This document shows positions 33,532 to 42,688 of a DNA stretch of 64,000 bases, piece after piece. The position numbers were made by a program, and so were the translations under genes. The notes below the pieces were generated by a model. That model was not told the origin of the DNA, did no database searches, and saw only the letters and a list, made by a program, of their open reading frames with translations. Within the stretch, counting starts at the first letter, position 1, and the number at the start of each line of letters is the position of its first letter. Origin of the DNA: Nocardioides islandensis (GTDB taxonomy: Bacteria > Actinomycetota > Actinomycetes > Propionibacteriales > Nocardioidaceae); assembly GCF_015352455.1 (NCBI RefSeq), contig NZ_JADKPN010000009.1, positions 1-64,000 on the forward strand, written 5' to 3'.

Positions 33532-34791
33532 ATGGCCGGCGCGTACCGCGAACGCGTCATCGATGGTGAGCTCGCCGAACAGTTGAGCGCCATCGGTGCT
33601 GTCCTCATCGAAGGACCGAAGGCCTGCGGGAAGACAGAGTCCGCGATCCAGCACGCGGCTACTACCTACCGATTCGACGTCGACCAGGCGGCCAGAAACG
33701 CAGCCAGCCTCGCTCCCGACTTGGTGCTCGACAGCCCCACCCCGGTGTTGCTCGACGAATGGCAGGTAGTACCCGAGCTATGGGATCAGGTCCGCCGCGC
33801 CGTCGATGACCACGCGCCCGCGAAGGGTTTGTACGTCCTCACCGGCTCGGCGACACCCAGAGATGACGTCAACAGGCACTCTGGGGCTGGCCGCATCGCC
33901 ATCATCCAGATGCGCCCCATGTCACTCATGGAATCGGGCCACTCCACGGGTGAGGCTTCGCTCAGCGCACTGATGGCCGGTGACAACGTCGCCGCGAAAG
34001 ATCCGCACCTGACTGTCCCGGACGTCATCGATCGGATCTGCATCGGCGGCTGGCCAGCATTGCTCGACGCCAATTCCCGGGACGCCGGCCGCTGGATTCG
34101 CGACTACCTCAGTCAGATCGTGTTGGTCGACATCCAAGAGCTTGGTGTCCGGCGACGCGATCCCGAGAACATCCGTCGGCTAATCACCTCGCTGGCACGC
34201 AACGTCGGGACACCGACCACAGTCACGTCCCTGGCCAAGGATGTGGGTGGGGCCGCAGGCCCGGTGGCACGCGCAACTGTCGACGGATATCTCGATTCGA
34301 TTGCCCGGTTGCGGCTGACCGAGAACTCCCCCGCATGGGCGCCACACATGCGCTCCGCAACGCCATTGCAGTCCTCACCGACGCGTTACTTCGTGGACCC
34401 CTCCCTTGCAGTCGCAGCACTCGCGCAGGGACCAGATCAGTTGCTGGGCGACCTGAACGCCACCGGCTTCTTCTTCGAGAACCTGGTGGTGCGTGACGTC
34501 CGCACATACATCCAGGGAGCCGGCGGGGCAGTGCACCACTGGCGAGACCAGAATCAGCACGAGGTCGACATCGTCGTTACATTGCCCGACGGTCGATGGG
34601 GTGCATTCGAGGTGAAGATGAATCCCGACGACACGGACAGGGCGGCGAGATCCTTGCTGTCGTTCGCGGAGAAGGTCGACCACGGAAAGTCAGGCCCGCC
34701 GGTGGCCCTGGGCGTCATCACGTCCACCGGGTTCGCCTACCGACGGCGCGACGGTGTGAGCGTGCTGCCGATCGGGACGCTGGGTCCCTGA
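33532..34791 (+). CDS. AAA ATPase with C-terminal DUF4143
   Basis: A 419-aa protein of the AAA_14/DUF4143 family. The ATPase domain has Walker A GPKACGKTES and Walker B VLLDEWQ, and a sensor strand LYVLTGSATP. The C-terminal DUF4143 region is a PD-(D/E)xK-like fold: FFENLVVRDVRTYI, then EVDIVV and WGAFEVKM. The family is common on mobile elements and in defence or plasmid-related regions; the function is largely unknown. ATG at 33532 is preferred over ATG at 33526 because AGGAGG stands 7 bases before it. It is the last gene before the right att site of element 2. An AT-rich repeat region lies upstream. Confidence 0.85.
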   Translation: MAGAYRERVIDGELAEQLSAIGAVLIEGPKACGKTESAIQHAATTYRFDVDQAARNAASLAPDLVLDSPTPVLLDEWQVVPELWDQVRRAVDDHAPAKGLYVLTGSATPRDDVNRHSGAGRIAIIQMRPMSLMESGHSTGEASLSALMAGDNVAAKDPHLTVPDVIDRICIGGWPALLDANSRDAGRWIRDYLSQIVLVDIQELGVRRRDPENIRRLITSLARNVGTPTTVTSLAKDVGGAAGPVARATVDGYLDSIARLRLTENSPAWAPHMRSATPLQSSPTRYFVDPSLAVAALAQGPDQLLGDLNATGFFFENLVVRDVRTYIQGAGGAVHHWRDQNQHEVDIVVTLPDGRWGAFEVKMNPDDTDRAARSLLSFAEKVDHGKSGPPVALGVITSTGFAYRRRDGVSVLPIGTLGP

Positions 34792-34890
34792 CGCGTTCAT
34801 CGGTCCGTCGCGCCCTGTCCAGGTCATGACGACGTTGGCGGCAGAACCCCGGCACTCAGGGCCAGAAGGCTGGTTCGCCGTGCCACCGTG

Positions 34891-35041
34891 GTCCCCACGA
34901 AGTCCCCAAGAATTCAAGGAGCAACCAGCAGTTGCCAACGCGCTCAATCACGTTTGCGCAGGTCAGAGCCCCTATCCGTTCACAACTAACGGTCTCCGAC
35001 CACGCGAGAACGCTCCCCGGCCTGCAGGCCAGCTCCTCCGC
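34891..35041. repeat. Right arm and att site of element 2
   Basis: A 151-base copy of 27377-27527 with no net gap. It starts with GTCCCCACGAAGTCCCCAAG and ends with GGCCTGCAGGCCAGCTCC plus TCCGC, the rnpB 3' end with one substitution. The sequence right of 35041 is presumably the original chromosomal neighbour of rnpB. The terminal repeat structure supports a tandem array; the crossover point is not resolvable. Confidence 0.75.
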
Positions 35042-35203
35042 ACCACGCCGCTCCTCGAATGCGAGGACCTTCTCCCACCCCGTGCGGACGGTCCGTCGGG
35101 CCGACCCGGCTGTGTTGACGCATCCTCTCGACGAGGATCGACCATCAGGTCGGCACGCAGCGTGGGGCGAGCTCTGGACGGTCGTGCCGTGGTGGGGAAG
35201 TCT

Positions 35204-38032
35204 GTGAGCGTGTCGCCGGAAGGGCTGGTGGGACGGGGTGCCGAGGTCGCCCTGCTGGTGGCCGAGCTCCGACGCCTCCGCGACGGGCGGGCTTCTGTCC
35301 TCGTCATCGAAGGCGAGGCGGGCATCGGCAAGACGCGCCTGGTCCGGGGCATCGTCGAGGAGGCACGGGCGCTGGGCATCAGGGCGTTCGTCGGTCAGGC
35401 ACATCCGTTCGAGCGCACCCGCCCGTTCGGGGCGATGGCGGCCGCGCTGGACTTGAACCGTCGCTCAGGGGATCCCCGAAGGGCTGCGATCGGCGCGCTC
35501 CTGAGTGGTGGAGGTGCGAGGGCCGACGAGGGTGTGCCGGGCGATTCTCAGTACCGGATCGTCGAGGAGATCCTGGACCTGGTCGAGTCGTCCTGCGCCG
35601 AGGGCCCCGTGCTGCTGGTGGTCGAGGACATCCACTGGGCGGATCAGCCGAGCCTGTCGGCGATCTTGTCCGTGGTGCGGCAGCTGACGTTGGAGCAGCT
35701 GTTGGTGGTCGTCACCTGCCGGCCGTCGCCGCGATCGGCAGACGTGGCCCGGCTCCTGGACGACCTTGTCATCGGAGGATCTCGGACCCTGGACCTCCAG
35801 CCATTGACGCCGGACGAGGTCGTGGTGCTTGCCCGCCAGGTGTTGGGTGCTCTCCCTGGTCCTGAACTGAGGTCCGCACTGTCGAAAGCAGGCGGTAACC
35901 CACTGTGGGTCATGGCGATGTTGCGCTCCCTGGCCGACGAGGACTTGCTGCGTGACACCGGCGATGGCGTCGAGGCGACGAGCTCGGAGCTGCCGGCCTC
36001 GCTCGGTGAACTCGTCGTACGCCGTCTGCAGCACCTCCCCACCGAGACCCTGGAGCTGCTGCAGATCACCGCCGTTCTCGGAGATGCGGTGTCGTTGCGC
36101 GATGTCGCTGCGGTCGCCCACCGACCTGCGGCCGACGTGGTCGGTCAGCTCGGCCACGCGTTCGACGCCCAGCTTCTCGAGACGGCAGACGAGCGAGTCG
36201 TGTTCAGGCACCAGCTCGTGCACGACGCGATCTACCAGCGAATCCCGCCCTCGGCACGACGCGTGCTGCACCGCGAGGCAGCGGTCGCTCTGATGGCGGC
36301 CGGCGCCAACCGGCTCGACGTGGCCGACCACGTCGTACGCGGCGCGGAGCGGGGTGACCACGAGGCCGTCACCTGGCTGCGCGAAGCTGCAGGCGAGGCA
36401 TCGAATCAGGCGCCGGCGGTCACCGCAGAGCTCATGCGCCGCGCTGAGGCGCTGCTGCCTGTCGGGCATCGAGACGCCGACGTGGTGGCGTCGCAGGTCG
36501 TTCAGGCACTGCTGCGCGCCGGCCAGGTCGCCGAGGCCTCGGCTCGGGCAGAAGCCATCCTCGCGCGGCGTCACGCTCCGGAGGTGGACATCCCGTTGCG
36601 GCTGGCGCTCATGGGAGCGCTGGCGCTGCAGAACCGCGCGGCCGAGCTGATCACCCTTGCGCAGACCAGTCTCGAATCGATCCAGCTCGGATCCTCGGGC
36701 CAGGTGATGATGCTGGCCCAGCAGAGTTGGGCGCTGACGTACTCCGGTGACCCGGGGGGCGGGGAGTCGGCCGCGGCCCGAGCACTGGCGATCGCCGAAG
36801 AGTCGAGCGACGCGGCCATGACGGTGTGGGCGCTGACGGCGCTCCTGGTGGCGGTGGGGCGCCGAGGCCGCTTCGGAGAGGCCCTGGTCCATGCCCGTCG
36901 AGCCGCCGGTCTGGCGGCCGAGTCGCATGACACCCGCTCACTGCCCCTGCAGCCGAAGTTCTTCCTTGGCCTGGCGCTCTTCGACTGCGACCTCGTCGCC
37001 GAGGCACGCAACGCCTTCCGCGAGGCGCTCGACGACCAGTTCGGTTCCGCCTGGTGGCTGTCCGAGACGCTGATGGCCGACGCCCAGGCGTCGTTCGCCA
37101 TCGGGGACTGGGCCGATGCCGTCCCGGGTCTGGTTGCCGGCGGCCAGGCCGCCCAGGAGAAGGGCAACCCGCTCCTGGTCACCCAGTCGCTGGCCTACCA
37201 GACCATCATCGCGACAGCCAGGGGCGACCATCTGGGCGCCAGGGAGCTGGCCGCTCCCCTCGTCCCCTTGCTCGTGGATGGCCAGTTGACGTACAACGCA
37301 GGAGTCCTCGCACATGCGGTGGCAGGGTTGCGGGTCGCCGAGGGTGATCCCCGAGGCGCCTACGAGATGTTGCTGCACTGCTGGCGGTTCGACGTCGCGA
37401 GGGAGTGCCGCTTCTACCACCGCTGCCTCGCCCCGGATCTCGTCAGCCTCGCCCTGGCGCTTGGCCACGACGATGTGGCGGCCGAGGTGGCGGGGGTCGT
37501 GACGGCAGGAGTCGCACTGGCGCCCGACGTACCCACGGTTCGCAGCGTGGCGTTGCGCTGCCAAGGTCTTGTCGACGGCGATGTGGAGGCGTTGGTCGGG
37601 GCCGTCGAACTGGCGCGCCAGGGGCCGCACCTCGTCGAGCACACCCGAGCCTGCGAGGACGCGGCCAAGCTGCTCGCCGAGAACGGACGACGAGACGAGT
37701 CAGCGGACCTGCTGCACGAAGCGATGCACCGCTACGAAGAGACGGGCGCGGATGCGTGGGCCGGCCGCGTCCGCGCACGGCTGAGAGAGCTGGGCATCCA
37801 TCCTGCCCCTCGCGGGAACAGGCACCGCCCGACCAGCGGCTGGGACAGCCTCACACCCACCGAGCAGGCGGTCTCCCGGCTCGTCGCCGCAGGGCTCACG
37901 AACGGCGCCGTGGCCCGACAGCTGTACATCTCCCCGCACACCGTCAACACCCACCTCCGGCACGTGTTCACGAAGCTGGGGGTGTCCAACCGCGTCGCAC
38001 TCGCCACGGTGGTACATCACTCGATCGAGTGA
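35204..38032 (+). CDS. LuxR-family regulator with N-terminal AAA/STAND ATPase
   Basis: A 942-aa LAL-type transcriptional regulator. The N-terminal ATPase has GLVGRGAEVALLV, Walker A GEAGIGKTRL and Walker B-like LLVVEDIHWAD; the middle is a long TPR-like helical sensor region (about residues 350-840). A LuxR helix-turn-helix closes it: LTPTEQAVSRLVAAGL and SPHTVNTHLRHVFTKLGV. GTG at 35204 or 35210 is the probable start, with GGGGAAG just upstream; a longer reading from about 34826 crosses the att repeat and is rejected. It is the first chromosomal gene after the elements and is followed by three small genes, which may be its targets. Confidence 0.85.
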   Translation: MSVSPEGLVGRGAEVALLVAELRRLRDGRASVLVIEGEAGIGKTRLVRGIVEEARALGIRAFVGQAHPFERTRPFGAMAAALDLNRRSGDPRRAAIGALLSGGGARADEGVPGDSQYRIVEEILDLVESSCAEGPVLLVVEDIHWADQPSLSAILSVVRQLTLEQLLVVVTCRPSPRSADVARLLDDLVIGGSRTLDLQPLTPDEVVVLARQVLGALPGPELRSALSKAGGNPLWVMAMLRSLADEDLLRDTGDGVEATSSELPASLGELVVRRLQHLPTETLELLQITAVLGDAVSLRDVAAVAHRPAADVVGQLGHAFDAQLLETADERVVFRHQLVHDAIYQRIPPSARRVLHREAAVALMAAGANRLDVADHVVRGAERGDHEAVTWLREAAGEASNQAPAVTAELMRRAEALLPVGHRDADVVASQVVQALLRAGQVAEASARAEAILARRHAPEVDIPLRLALMGALALQNRAAELITLAQTSLESIQLGSSGQVMMLAQQSWALTYSGDPGGGESAAARALAIAEESSDAAMTVWALTALLVAVGRRGRFGEALVHARRAAGLAAESHDTRSLPLQPKFFLGLALFDCDLVAEARNAFREALDDQFGSAWWLSETLMADAQASFAIGDWADAVPGLVAGGQAAQEKGNPLLVTQSLAYQTIIATARGDHLGARELAAPLVPLLVDGQLTYNAGVLAHAVAGLRVAEGDPRGAYEMLLHCWRFDVARECRFYHRCLAPDLVSLALALGHDDVAAEVAGVVTAGVALAPDVPTVRSVALRCQGLVDGDVEALVGAVELARQGPHLVEHTRACEDAAKLLAENGRRDESADLLHEAMHRYEETGADAWAGRVRARLRELGIHPAPRGNRHRPTSGWDSLTPTEQAVSRLVAAGLTNGAVARQLYISPHTVNTHLRHVFTKLGVSNRVALATVVHHSIE

Positions 38033-38113
38033 TGTCTACCGCACGCGCCGCGAACACACTCGATGGCGCCGCGGACACACGCGCCGCAGGCACGAGACAG
38101 GGAAGGTGCCACC

Positions 38114-38533
38114 GTGGACCACGCTGCGACGATGCGAACCACCTACGAACTGATCAACGCGGGGGACATCGACGGGTTCGGTGACCTGCTGGCCGCCGAC
38201 TTCGTCGAGCACCAAGGAGGTCCCGGCTATCCCCCGACCAAGGAGGGGACGCTGGACTTCTTCCGAGACCTGATGACCGCCTTTCCCGACTGGCACATGG
38301 CGATCCAGGACCTGATCGAAGGCGGTGACAAGACCGTGGCACGCGTCCGGGTCACGGGCACGCAGAAGGGTGAGTTCATGGGCATCCCACCGACCGGCGG
38401 GAGCGGGGACGTGGAGCTCATCGACATCATGCGCTTCGACCCGGCAGGCCTTGTCTGCGAGCACTGGGGAGTAGCCGACATGCTCTCGCTCATGCAGCAG
38501 CTCGGCGTCGTACCTGCCGGGGCTCCGGCCTAG
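38114..38533 (+). CDS. SnoaL-like ester cyclase-type protein
   Basis: A 139-aa NTF2-like protein with the SnoaL signature: ADFVEHQGGPGYPPTKEG, DFFRDLMTAFPDWHMAI, and VRVTGTQKGEFMGIPPTG. SnoaL-like enzymes catalyse aldol condensations in polyketide routes; most relatives have unknown substrates. GTG at 38114 has GGAAGG 7 bases upstream. It follows the LAL-type regulator by about 80 bases on the same strand. Confidence 0.82.
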   Translation: MDHAATMRTTYELINAGDIDGFGDLLAADFVEHQGGPGYPPTKEGTLDFFRDLMTAFPDWHMAIQDLIEGGDKTVARVRVTGTQKGEFMGIPPTGGSGDVELIDIMRFDPAGLVCEHWGVADMLSLMQQLGVVPAGAPA

Positions 38534-38665
38534 CCCGGGCCGGTTCCCGCCACACGGCTGTGGCACCGAGTGCGACCCGAGCACCTGGGCATCAAGCAGC
38601 TGACGACGCCACTCCTGGAGACACCCGCCCTGGTGATCTCCCATCACACCTCACAAGGAGCAACC

Positions 38666-38935
38666 ATGCCCACGATCATCGTGACCCACGAGGTCACCGA
38701 CACCGACCACTGGCTCTCATCGCCGAAGCGTGAGGAGCTACTGCCCTCGTTGGGCGCCAGCAACCTCCGGACGTTCGTGAACCCCCAGGACCGGACGAGA
38801 GTCGGACTGGTCATGGACGTCGCAGATCTCGACGCTCTCTTCGCCGCGCTGCAGAACCCGTCCGACGAGCTGATCGAAGGGATGAAGTACGACACGGTCC
38901 TCCCCGAGACGATGGCGATCCTCGTTGCGTCGTGA
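38666..38935 (+). CDS. Small cytosolic protein, 89 aa
   Basis: The protein begins MPTIIVTHEVTDTDHWLSSP and has the strand-helix pattern of a small ferredoxin-like fold (DVADLDALFAALQNP, then EGMKYDTVLPETM). No family name is assigned with confidence; some relatives resemble antibiotic-biosynthesis-monooxygenase-like domains. The ribosome site AAGGAG is well placed. It sits between two SnoaL-like genes in the same direction. Confidence 0.6.
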   Translation: MPTIIVTHEVTDTDHWLSSPKREELLPSLGASNLRTFVNPQDRTRVGLVMDVADLDALFAALQNPSDELIEGMKYDTVLPETMAILVAS

Positions 38936-38972
38936 CGACCGGCGACACGATGGAGACTGAGGAGAAGATCAG

Positions 38973-39377
38973 ATGAGCGAGCACCCGAATGCCGCCGTCA
39001 TCAGGTCGGCCTACGAGGCCATGGGCAAGGGAGACGTGGCTGCCTTCGCGGCGCTGCTGGACGACGACATCATCTGGTACGAGTCCACGTCCGGCATGGA
39101 AGGCGTCTACCGCGGACGTGACGAGGTGATGGCCTTCCTGGGCCAGGTCTTCCAGCAGTCAGGTATGCAGATGAGCGTCGTGATCCACGACGTGCTGGCC
39201 AACGACGATCACGGCGTGATCTTGCACGAGAGCACGATCACGGTCGGGGACCGCAGCCACACCGGCCAATACGCCGACGTCTACCACCTGCGTGAGGGGA
39301 AGCTCACGGCGCATTGGCACCTAGCCGTCGACGCCAAGGCAGACGCTGCATTCGCCTCAGAGGTCTTCGCGAGCTGA
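38973..39377 (+). CDS. SnoaL/NTF2-like protein
   Basis: A 134-aa NTF2-like protein: VIRSAYEAMGKGDVAAFAALLDDDIIW (first helices and Asp-containing strand), YRGRDEVMAFLGQVFQQ, and HWHLAVDAKADAAF. It resembles the ketosteroid isomerase/SnoaL superfamily; the substrate is unknown. GAGGAGAAG lies just upstream of ATG. It lies 35 bases after the small 89-aa gene, suggesting one transcript with the preceding two. Confidence 0.8.
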   Translation: MSEHPNAAVIRSAYEAMGKGDVAAFAALLDDDIIWYESTSGMEGVYRGRDEVMAFLGQVFQQSGMQMSVVIHDVLANDDHGVILHESTITVGDRSHTGQYADVYHLREGKLTAHWHLAVDAKADAAFASEVFAS

Positions 39378-39560
39378 GAGCTTCCACCACGGGTCGTTCG
39401 GCTCGTCGGGGACGAGGCCGGTACGACGGGCCGTCCTGTTGACTTTGCGGACTCCACGCTGTAATGAAGGTCGCACGGGGTGGCGCGAGCGTTGCCTGAT
39501 CTCCCGGGGAAGACGTACCTCGCAGCCGACGACGATCCGTTGGTGAGGCAGGGGGTCCCC

Positions 39561-41147
39561 ATGGCCAGGAACACAGTCCGCGGCGCGGTCAAGTACGTCG
39601 AGGCCGAAGCGGAGTACTTCGCCCGACGGCGGCTACGCCGGCACGCCGCGTTCTGGTCGATCTGGGCTCTCGGCGTCGGAGCCGTCATCTCGGGCGACTT
39701 CTACGGATGGAACGCCGGCCTCACCACCGGGGGCCTCGGAGGTCTGTTGATCGCGACCGCTGTGGTGGCGGTCATGTACTACGGGTTGGTCTACTCCATC
39801 GCCGAGATGGCTCCGGCGCTCCCGCACACTGGCGGGGCCTATTCATTCGCCCGGTCGACGATGGGGCCTTGGGGAGGGTTCAGCACGGGGCTGGCAGAGA
39901 ACATCGAGTACGTCATCACTCCCGCAGTCGTCGTCGCCGCGATGGGTGCCCTGATGCAGAGCATCGTCGTCGACATCTTCTCCATCTCCGGCTCGCCATG
40001 GTGGAACAGCCAGCCGTTCTGGTGGCTGGTGTTCTATGTGATCTTCGTGGCCATCAACGTCCTCGGCATCGAGGCAACGATGCGGGCGACCATCTTCGTG
40101 ACCGTGCTCGCGCTCGCCGTCCTTGCCTTCTTCTACCTGGCGGCGCTGTTGAGCGGGAAGATCGACACCGGTGCCTGGTTCAACATCGGAGACAACGGTG
40201 AACAGGTTCCCAACGGCGAGGGGTCATTCCTCCCGCACGGGGTCAAAGGCATCTTCCAGTCCCTGCCGTTCGCCATTTGGTTCTATCTGGCGATCGAAGA
40301 GCTGCCGCTGGCCTCGGAAGAGTCGGTCGACCCGGCTCGGGACATGCCGAAGGCCGCGCGCTGGGGGATGCACACCCTGCTCCTCGCCAGCATCCTCACC
40401 CTCTTCATCAACTCGGGACTTGACGGCGGTTCGTACGGCATCGGCGCGTCCCTCACGCCGCTCTTCGACGGCTTCAAGGCGATCTTCGGCGACAACATGG
40501 GCGCTGCGCTGCTCGGCCTGATAGGTCTCATCGGGCTGATCGCGAGCTTCTTCACCATCATCTACGCCTACGGGCGCAACACCTACTCGCTGTCGCGGGC
40601 CGGGTACTTCCCTCGGTTCTTGTCCATCACACACGGAACACGTCAGACCCCGCACGTCGCGCTCATTGCCGGTGCCATCGTCGGGTACTTCGTCGTCTGG
40701 CTGCAGTGGCAGGTCACGGAGTCGGGTGGCTCGAGCAACGTGGTGGCCGCCGTCCTCAACATGGCCGTGTTCGCGGCGGTGATCTCCTACGCCCTCCAGT
40801 GCCTCTCGTTCATCCTGCTCCGGCGCCGGCTGCCGCACATCGAACGTCCCTACCGGAGTCCGCTGGGCATCCCCGGCGCGGCAGTGGCGGGCGTCATCGC
40901 CGTGGTGTCGCTGGTCGCGGTCTTCCTCAACGAGGCCTACCGTCCCGGCGTCTACGGAGTGGCGATCTACTACGTGCTCGGCCTTCTGTACTTCGCCATC
41001 GCGGGCCGGCACCGACTGGTGCTCTCGCCCGAGGAGGAGTTCGCGCTGACGCTCGGTGAGCACGGGCACCCCGAAAGAGAAGGCTACGGCCGGACGCACG
41101 TCGGTGACATCGGCGAAGCTGGTGAAGACCGACCGGCATCTCGCTGA
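39561..41147 (+). CDS. Amino acid permease, ethanolamine type
   Basis: A 528-aa APC-superfamily transporter with about twelve membrane segments. Family-specific motifs are visible: ALGVGAVISGDFYGWNAGL, SIAEMAPALPHTGGAYSFA, GPWGGFSTGLAENIEYV, which are diagnostic of the ethanolamine permease group, and YAYGRNTYSLSRAGYFP. Ethanolamine uptake is therefore likely. ATG at 39561 is chosen because it begins the conserved cytosolic N-terminus; an upstream start at 39480 would add 27 residues. No ethanolamine ammonia-lyase genes are in the window. Confidence 0.82.
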   Translation: MARNTVRGAVKYVEAEAEYFARRRLRRHAAFWSIWALGVGAVISGDFYGWNAGLTTGGLGGLLIATAVVAVMYYGLVYSIAEMAPALPHTGGAYSFARSTMGPWGGFSTGLAENIEYVITPAVVVAAMGALMQSIVVDIFSISGSPWWNSQPFWWLVFYVIFVAINVLGIEATMRATIFVTVLALAVLAFFYLAALLSGKIDTGAWFNIGDNGEQVPNGEGSFLPHGVKGIFQSLPFAIWFYLAIEELPLASEESVDPARDMPKAARWGMHTLLLASILTLFINSGLDGGSYGIGASLTPLFDGFKAIFGDNMGAALLGLIGLIGLIASFFTIIYAYGRNTYSLSRAGYFPRFLSITHGTRQTPHVALIAGAIVGYFVVWLQWQVTESGGSSNVVAAVLNMAVFAAVISYALQCLSFILLRRRLPHIERPYRSPLGIPGAAVAGVIAVVSLVAVFLNEAYRPGVYGVAIYYVLGLLYFAIAGRHRLVLSPEEEFALTLGEHGHPEREGYGRTHVGDIGEAGEDRPASR

Positions 41148-41328
41148 CCTCACACCAGGAGCGGGCCCGCGGTCGCACGACCTGCTGGCGGCTCTGCGGG
41201 CGTGTCGAGGAACTATCGGGCATCCCTTGCGTGGTCACTGCAAGGGTTCTGATGAGGGGCCATCGGTGTTGCCGTGGGTCTGGCGCGCCGGGAAGTCTGG
41301 TCGGGATCGGATTCGACGAGGCGCGCAC

Positions 41329-41901
41329 ATGGTTCGAGGTACTTCTCAGCCCACGGGCAGCGGGGCGTGCGAGGAGGTCTCGCGGCACCTCAGCCGCCTG
41401 GATGATCGCGGTTCCGTGCCGCTGCGTCAGGCACGTTCGGACGTGCCATGGTTCGGTCCACCCGTCGACCCCGGTGGAGGAGGGCCCCGTCGGCGCATTC
41501 TGCTGCCGTACAGCGGATCCGCGACGGCGGAGTTGGCTCTCGACTTCGTCGTGCGGGATGCCGCGACCGCTGGCTCCGAGGTCTGGCTGCTGTACGTGCG
41601 CATCTACGACGTGGCACGTGGCGGCTGCTACTACCTGGAGACCCAACGTCAAGCGCGAGCATGCTCGCAGCTAGCCGCTGACAGGCTGCGTACCGCCGGT
41701 GTCGCTTGCAGCTGTGTCACTCGCAACGCGCGGCGCGACAAGATCGTCCATACGATCCTCGCTGAGGCAGAGGCCCTTGATGCCGAGCTGATCATCCTCG
41801 GAGCCAGGAACCGGACGCGCCTCGGAGAGATCATTCTCGGAAGCACATCTGGCGCCGTTGCTCGACGTAGCCGCCGCCACGTCGTGCTCGTCCACGCATG
41901 A
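41329..41901 (+). CDS. Universal stress protein-like
   Basis: A 190-aa protein whose C-terminal ~135 residues form a USP fold: RRILLPYSGSATAELALDFV at the start, then a region with ARRDKIVHTILAEAEA and LIILGARNRTRLGEIILGST, which carries the ATP-binding GxRxRxxxxxxxxGS pattern, and HVVLVHA at the end. The N-terminal ~50 residues are low complexity and the start is uncertain: ATG at 41329 is used. Its role is stress adaptation of unknown kind. Confidence 0.75.
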   Translation: MVRGTSQPTGSGACEEVSRHLSRLDDRGSVPLRQARSDVPWFGPPVDPGGGGPRRRILLPYSGSATAELALDFVVRDAATAGSEVWLLYVRIYDVARGGCYYLETQRQARACSQLAADRLRTAGVACSCVTRNARRDKIVHTILAEAEALDAELIILGARNRTRLGEIILGSTSGAVARRSRRHVVLVHA

Positions 41902-41965
41902 TCCGACGGCAGCGGGCCAGCGGGACCCCGATCGGACCGGCTCTCAGATCTCGATGCCGCGATGC

Positions 41966-42688
41966 CTACTTCGTGGCCGCCCTCGGGAGGTCCGGTAGAC
42001 GAGCCGGCGGAGACGACGGAAGGGTCGCTGTCGTCCGGATTCCTCTCACGATCAGCCAGGCTGCGAGAACGAACTCCTGAACGCCGATAGGAGCGGCGAG
42101 GAGGACGTAGTGGGTCACCGGTTGGTCGTTGAAGATCGCGAAGAGACAGGCGACCAGCATCACCGGCATGGCGGCGATGCCCCAGCCGGAGATCCATCGA
42201 GGCACGAGGCGCGAGCGGTAGAACGCGATGTAGTACAGGAGTCCACCGACTACGAAGGCCATGACCGCCACGACCGCGGCGCGGTCGTGCGTGACCACCA
42301 GTGAGTCGGCGACGGCTTGGTCGAGCGTGCCGCCTGAGCCTGACGTCGGCGGGAGGTCTCGAGCCATGCTGAGAACGGACAGGAGGGCGACGACCCCGGC
42401 CACGTAGAAGACGCCCTCGATGGTCCTGAAGACGACGGAGCCGATCGCCAGTCCGGGATGGTGCGGCTTGAGCACCGGGTACAGGGCGACCGCGATGCCG
42501 ACGCTGCAGCCGGCCGCCACGATGCTGAACAAGAGCGCCACGGCGGTCCGGGTGGAGTGCTGGGCTACCTCCGACAAGTAGCCGGCGCCGCCCATGGACG
42601 GGATGAGTGCGTCCCCCGTGAGTGAGGTGATCGTCGCGATGATGAACAGCACTCCGGCCACCCTGGAGATCCTGCGAAGAGGTTGCAT
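41966..42688 (-). CDS. DUF4386-family membrane protein
   Basis: A 240-aa integral membrane protein with about six hydrophobic segments: RVAGVLFIIATITSLTGD, TAVALLFSIVAAGCSVGIAV, IEGVFYVAGVVALLS, AVVAVMAFVVGGLLYYIA and others. The family DUF4386 is of unknown function and typically has this spacing. The gene's ATG overlaps the stop of the small membrane peptide upstream (TGATG), so they are coupled. Both lie downstream of the giant RHS gene on the same strand. Confidence 0.75.
   Translation of the reverse strand: MQPLRRISRVAGVLFIIATITSLTGDALIPSMGGAGYLSEVAQHSTRTAVALLFSIVAAGCSVGIAVALYPVLKPHHPGLAIGSVVFRTIEGVFYVAGVVALLSVLSMARDLPPTSGSGGTLDQAVADSLVVTHDRAAVVAVMAFVVGGLLYYIAFYRSRLVPRWISGWGIAAMPVMLVACLFAIFNDQPVTHYVLLAAPIGVQEFVLAAWLIVRGIRTTATLPSSPPARLPDLPRAATK

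Larger units (their letters stand above)
27528..35041. mobile_element. Element 2 (7.5 kb) without integrase, tandem to element 1
   Basis: Bounded by an att copy at 27502-27527 and another at 35016-35041 (one mismatch: CCTGCAGG instead of CCTACAGG). It shares left and right arm sequences with element 1 but has no recognisable recombinase or relaxase. It is either a decayed element or one that depends on the integrase of element 1 (a cis-mobilizable element). The cargo includes a two-component system and a DUF4143-type ATPase. A decayed Fic gene and a membrane-protein fragment indicate erosion. Confidence 0.6.

Noticed and set aside
34826..35203. An upstream extension of the LuxR-type regulator
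   Set aside because: The extension translates the att repeat and has no homology-like features. GTG at 35204 has a better ribosome site.
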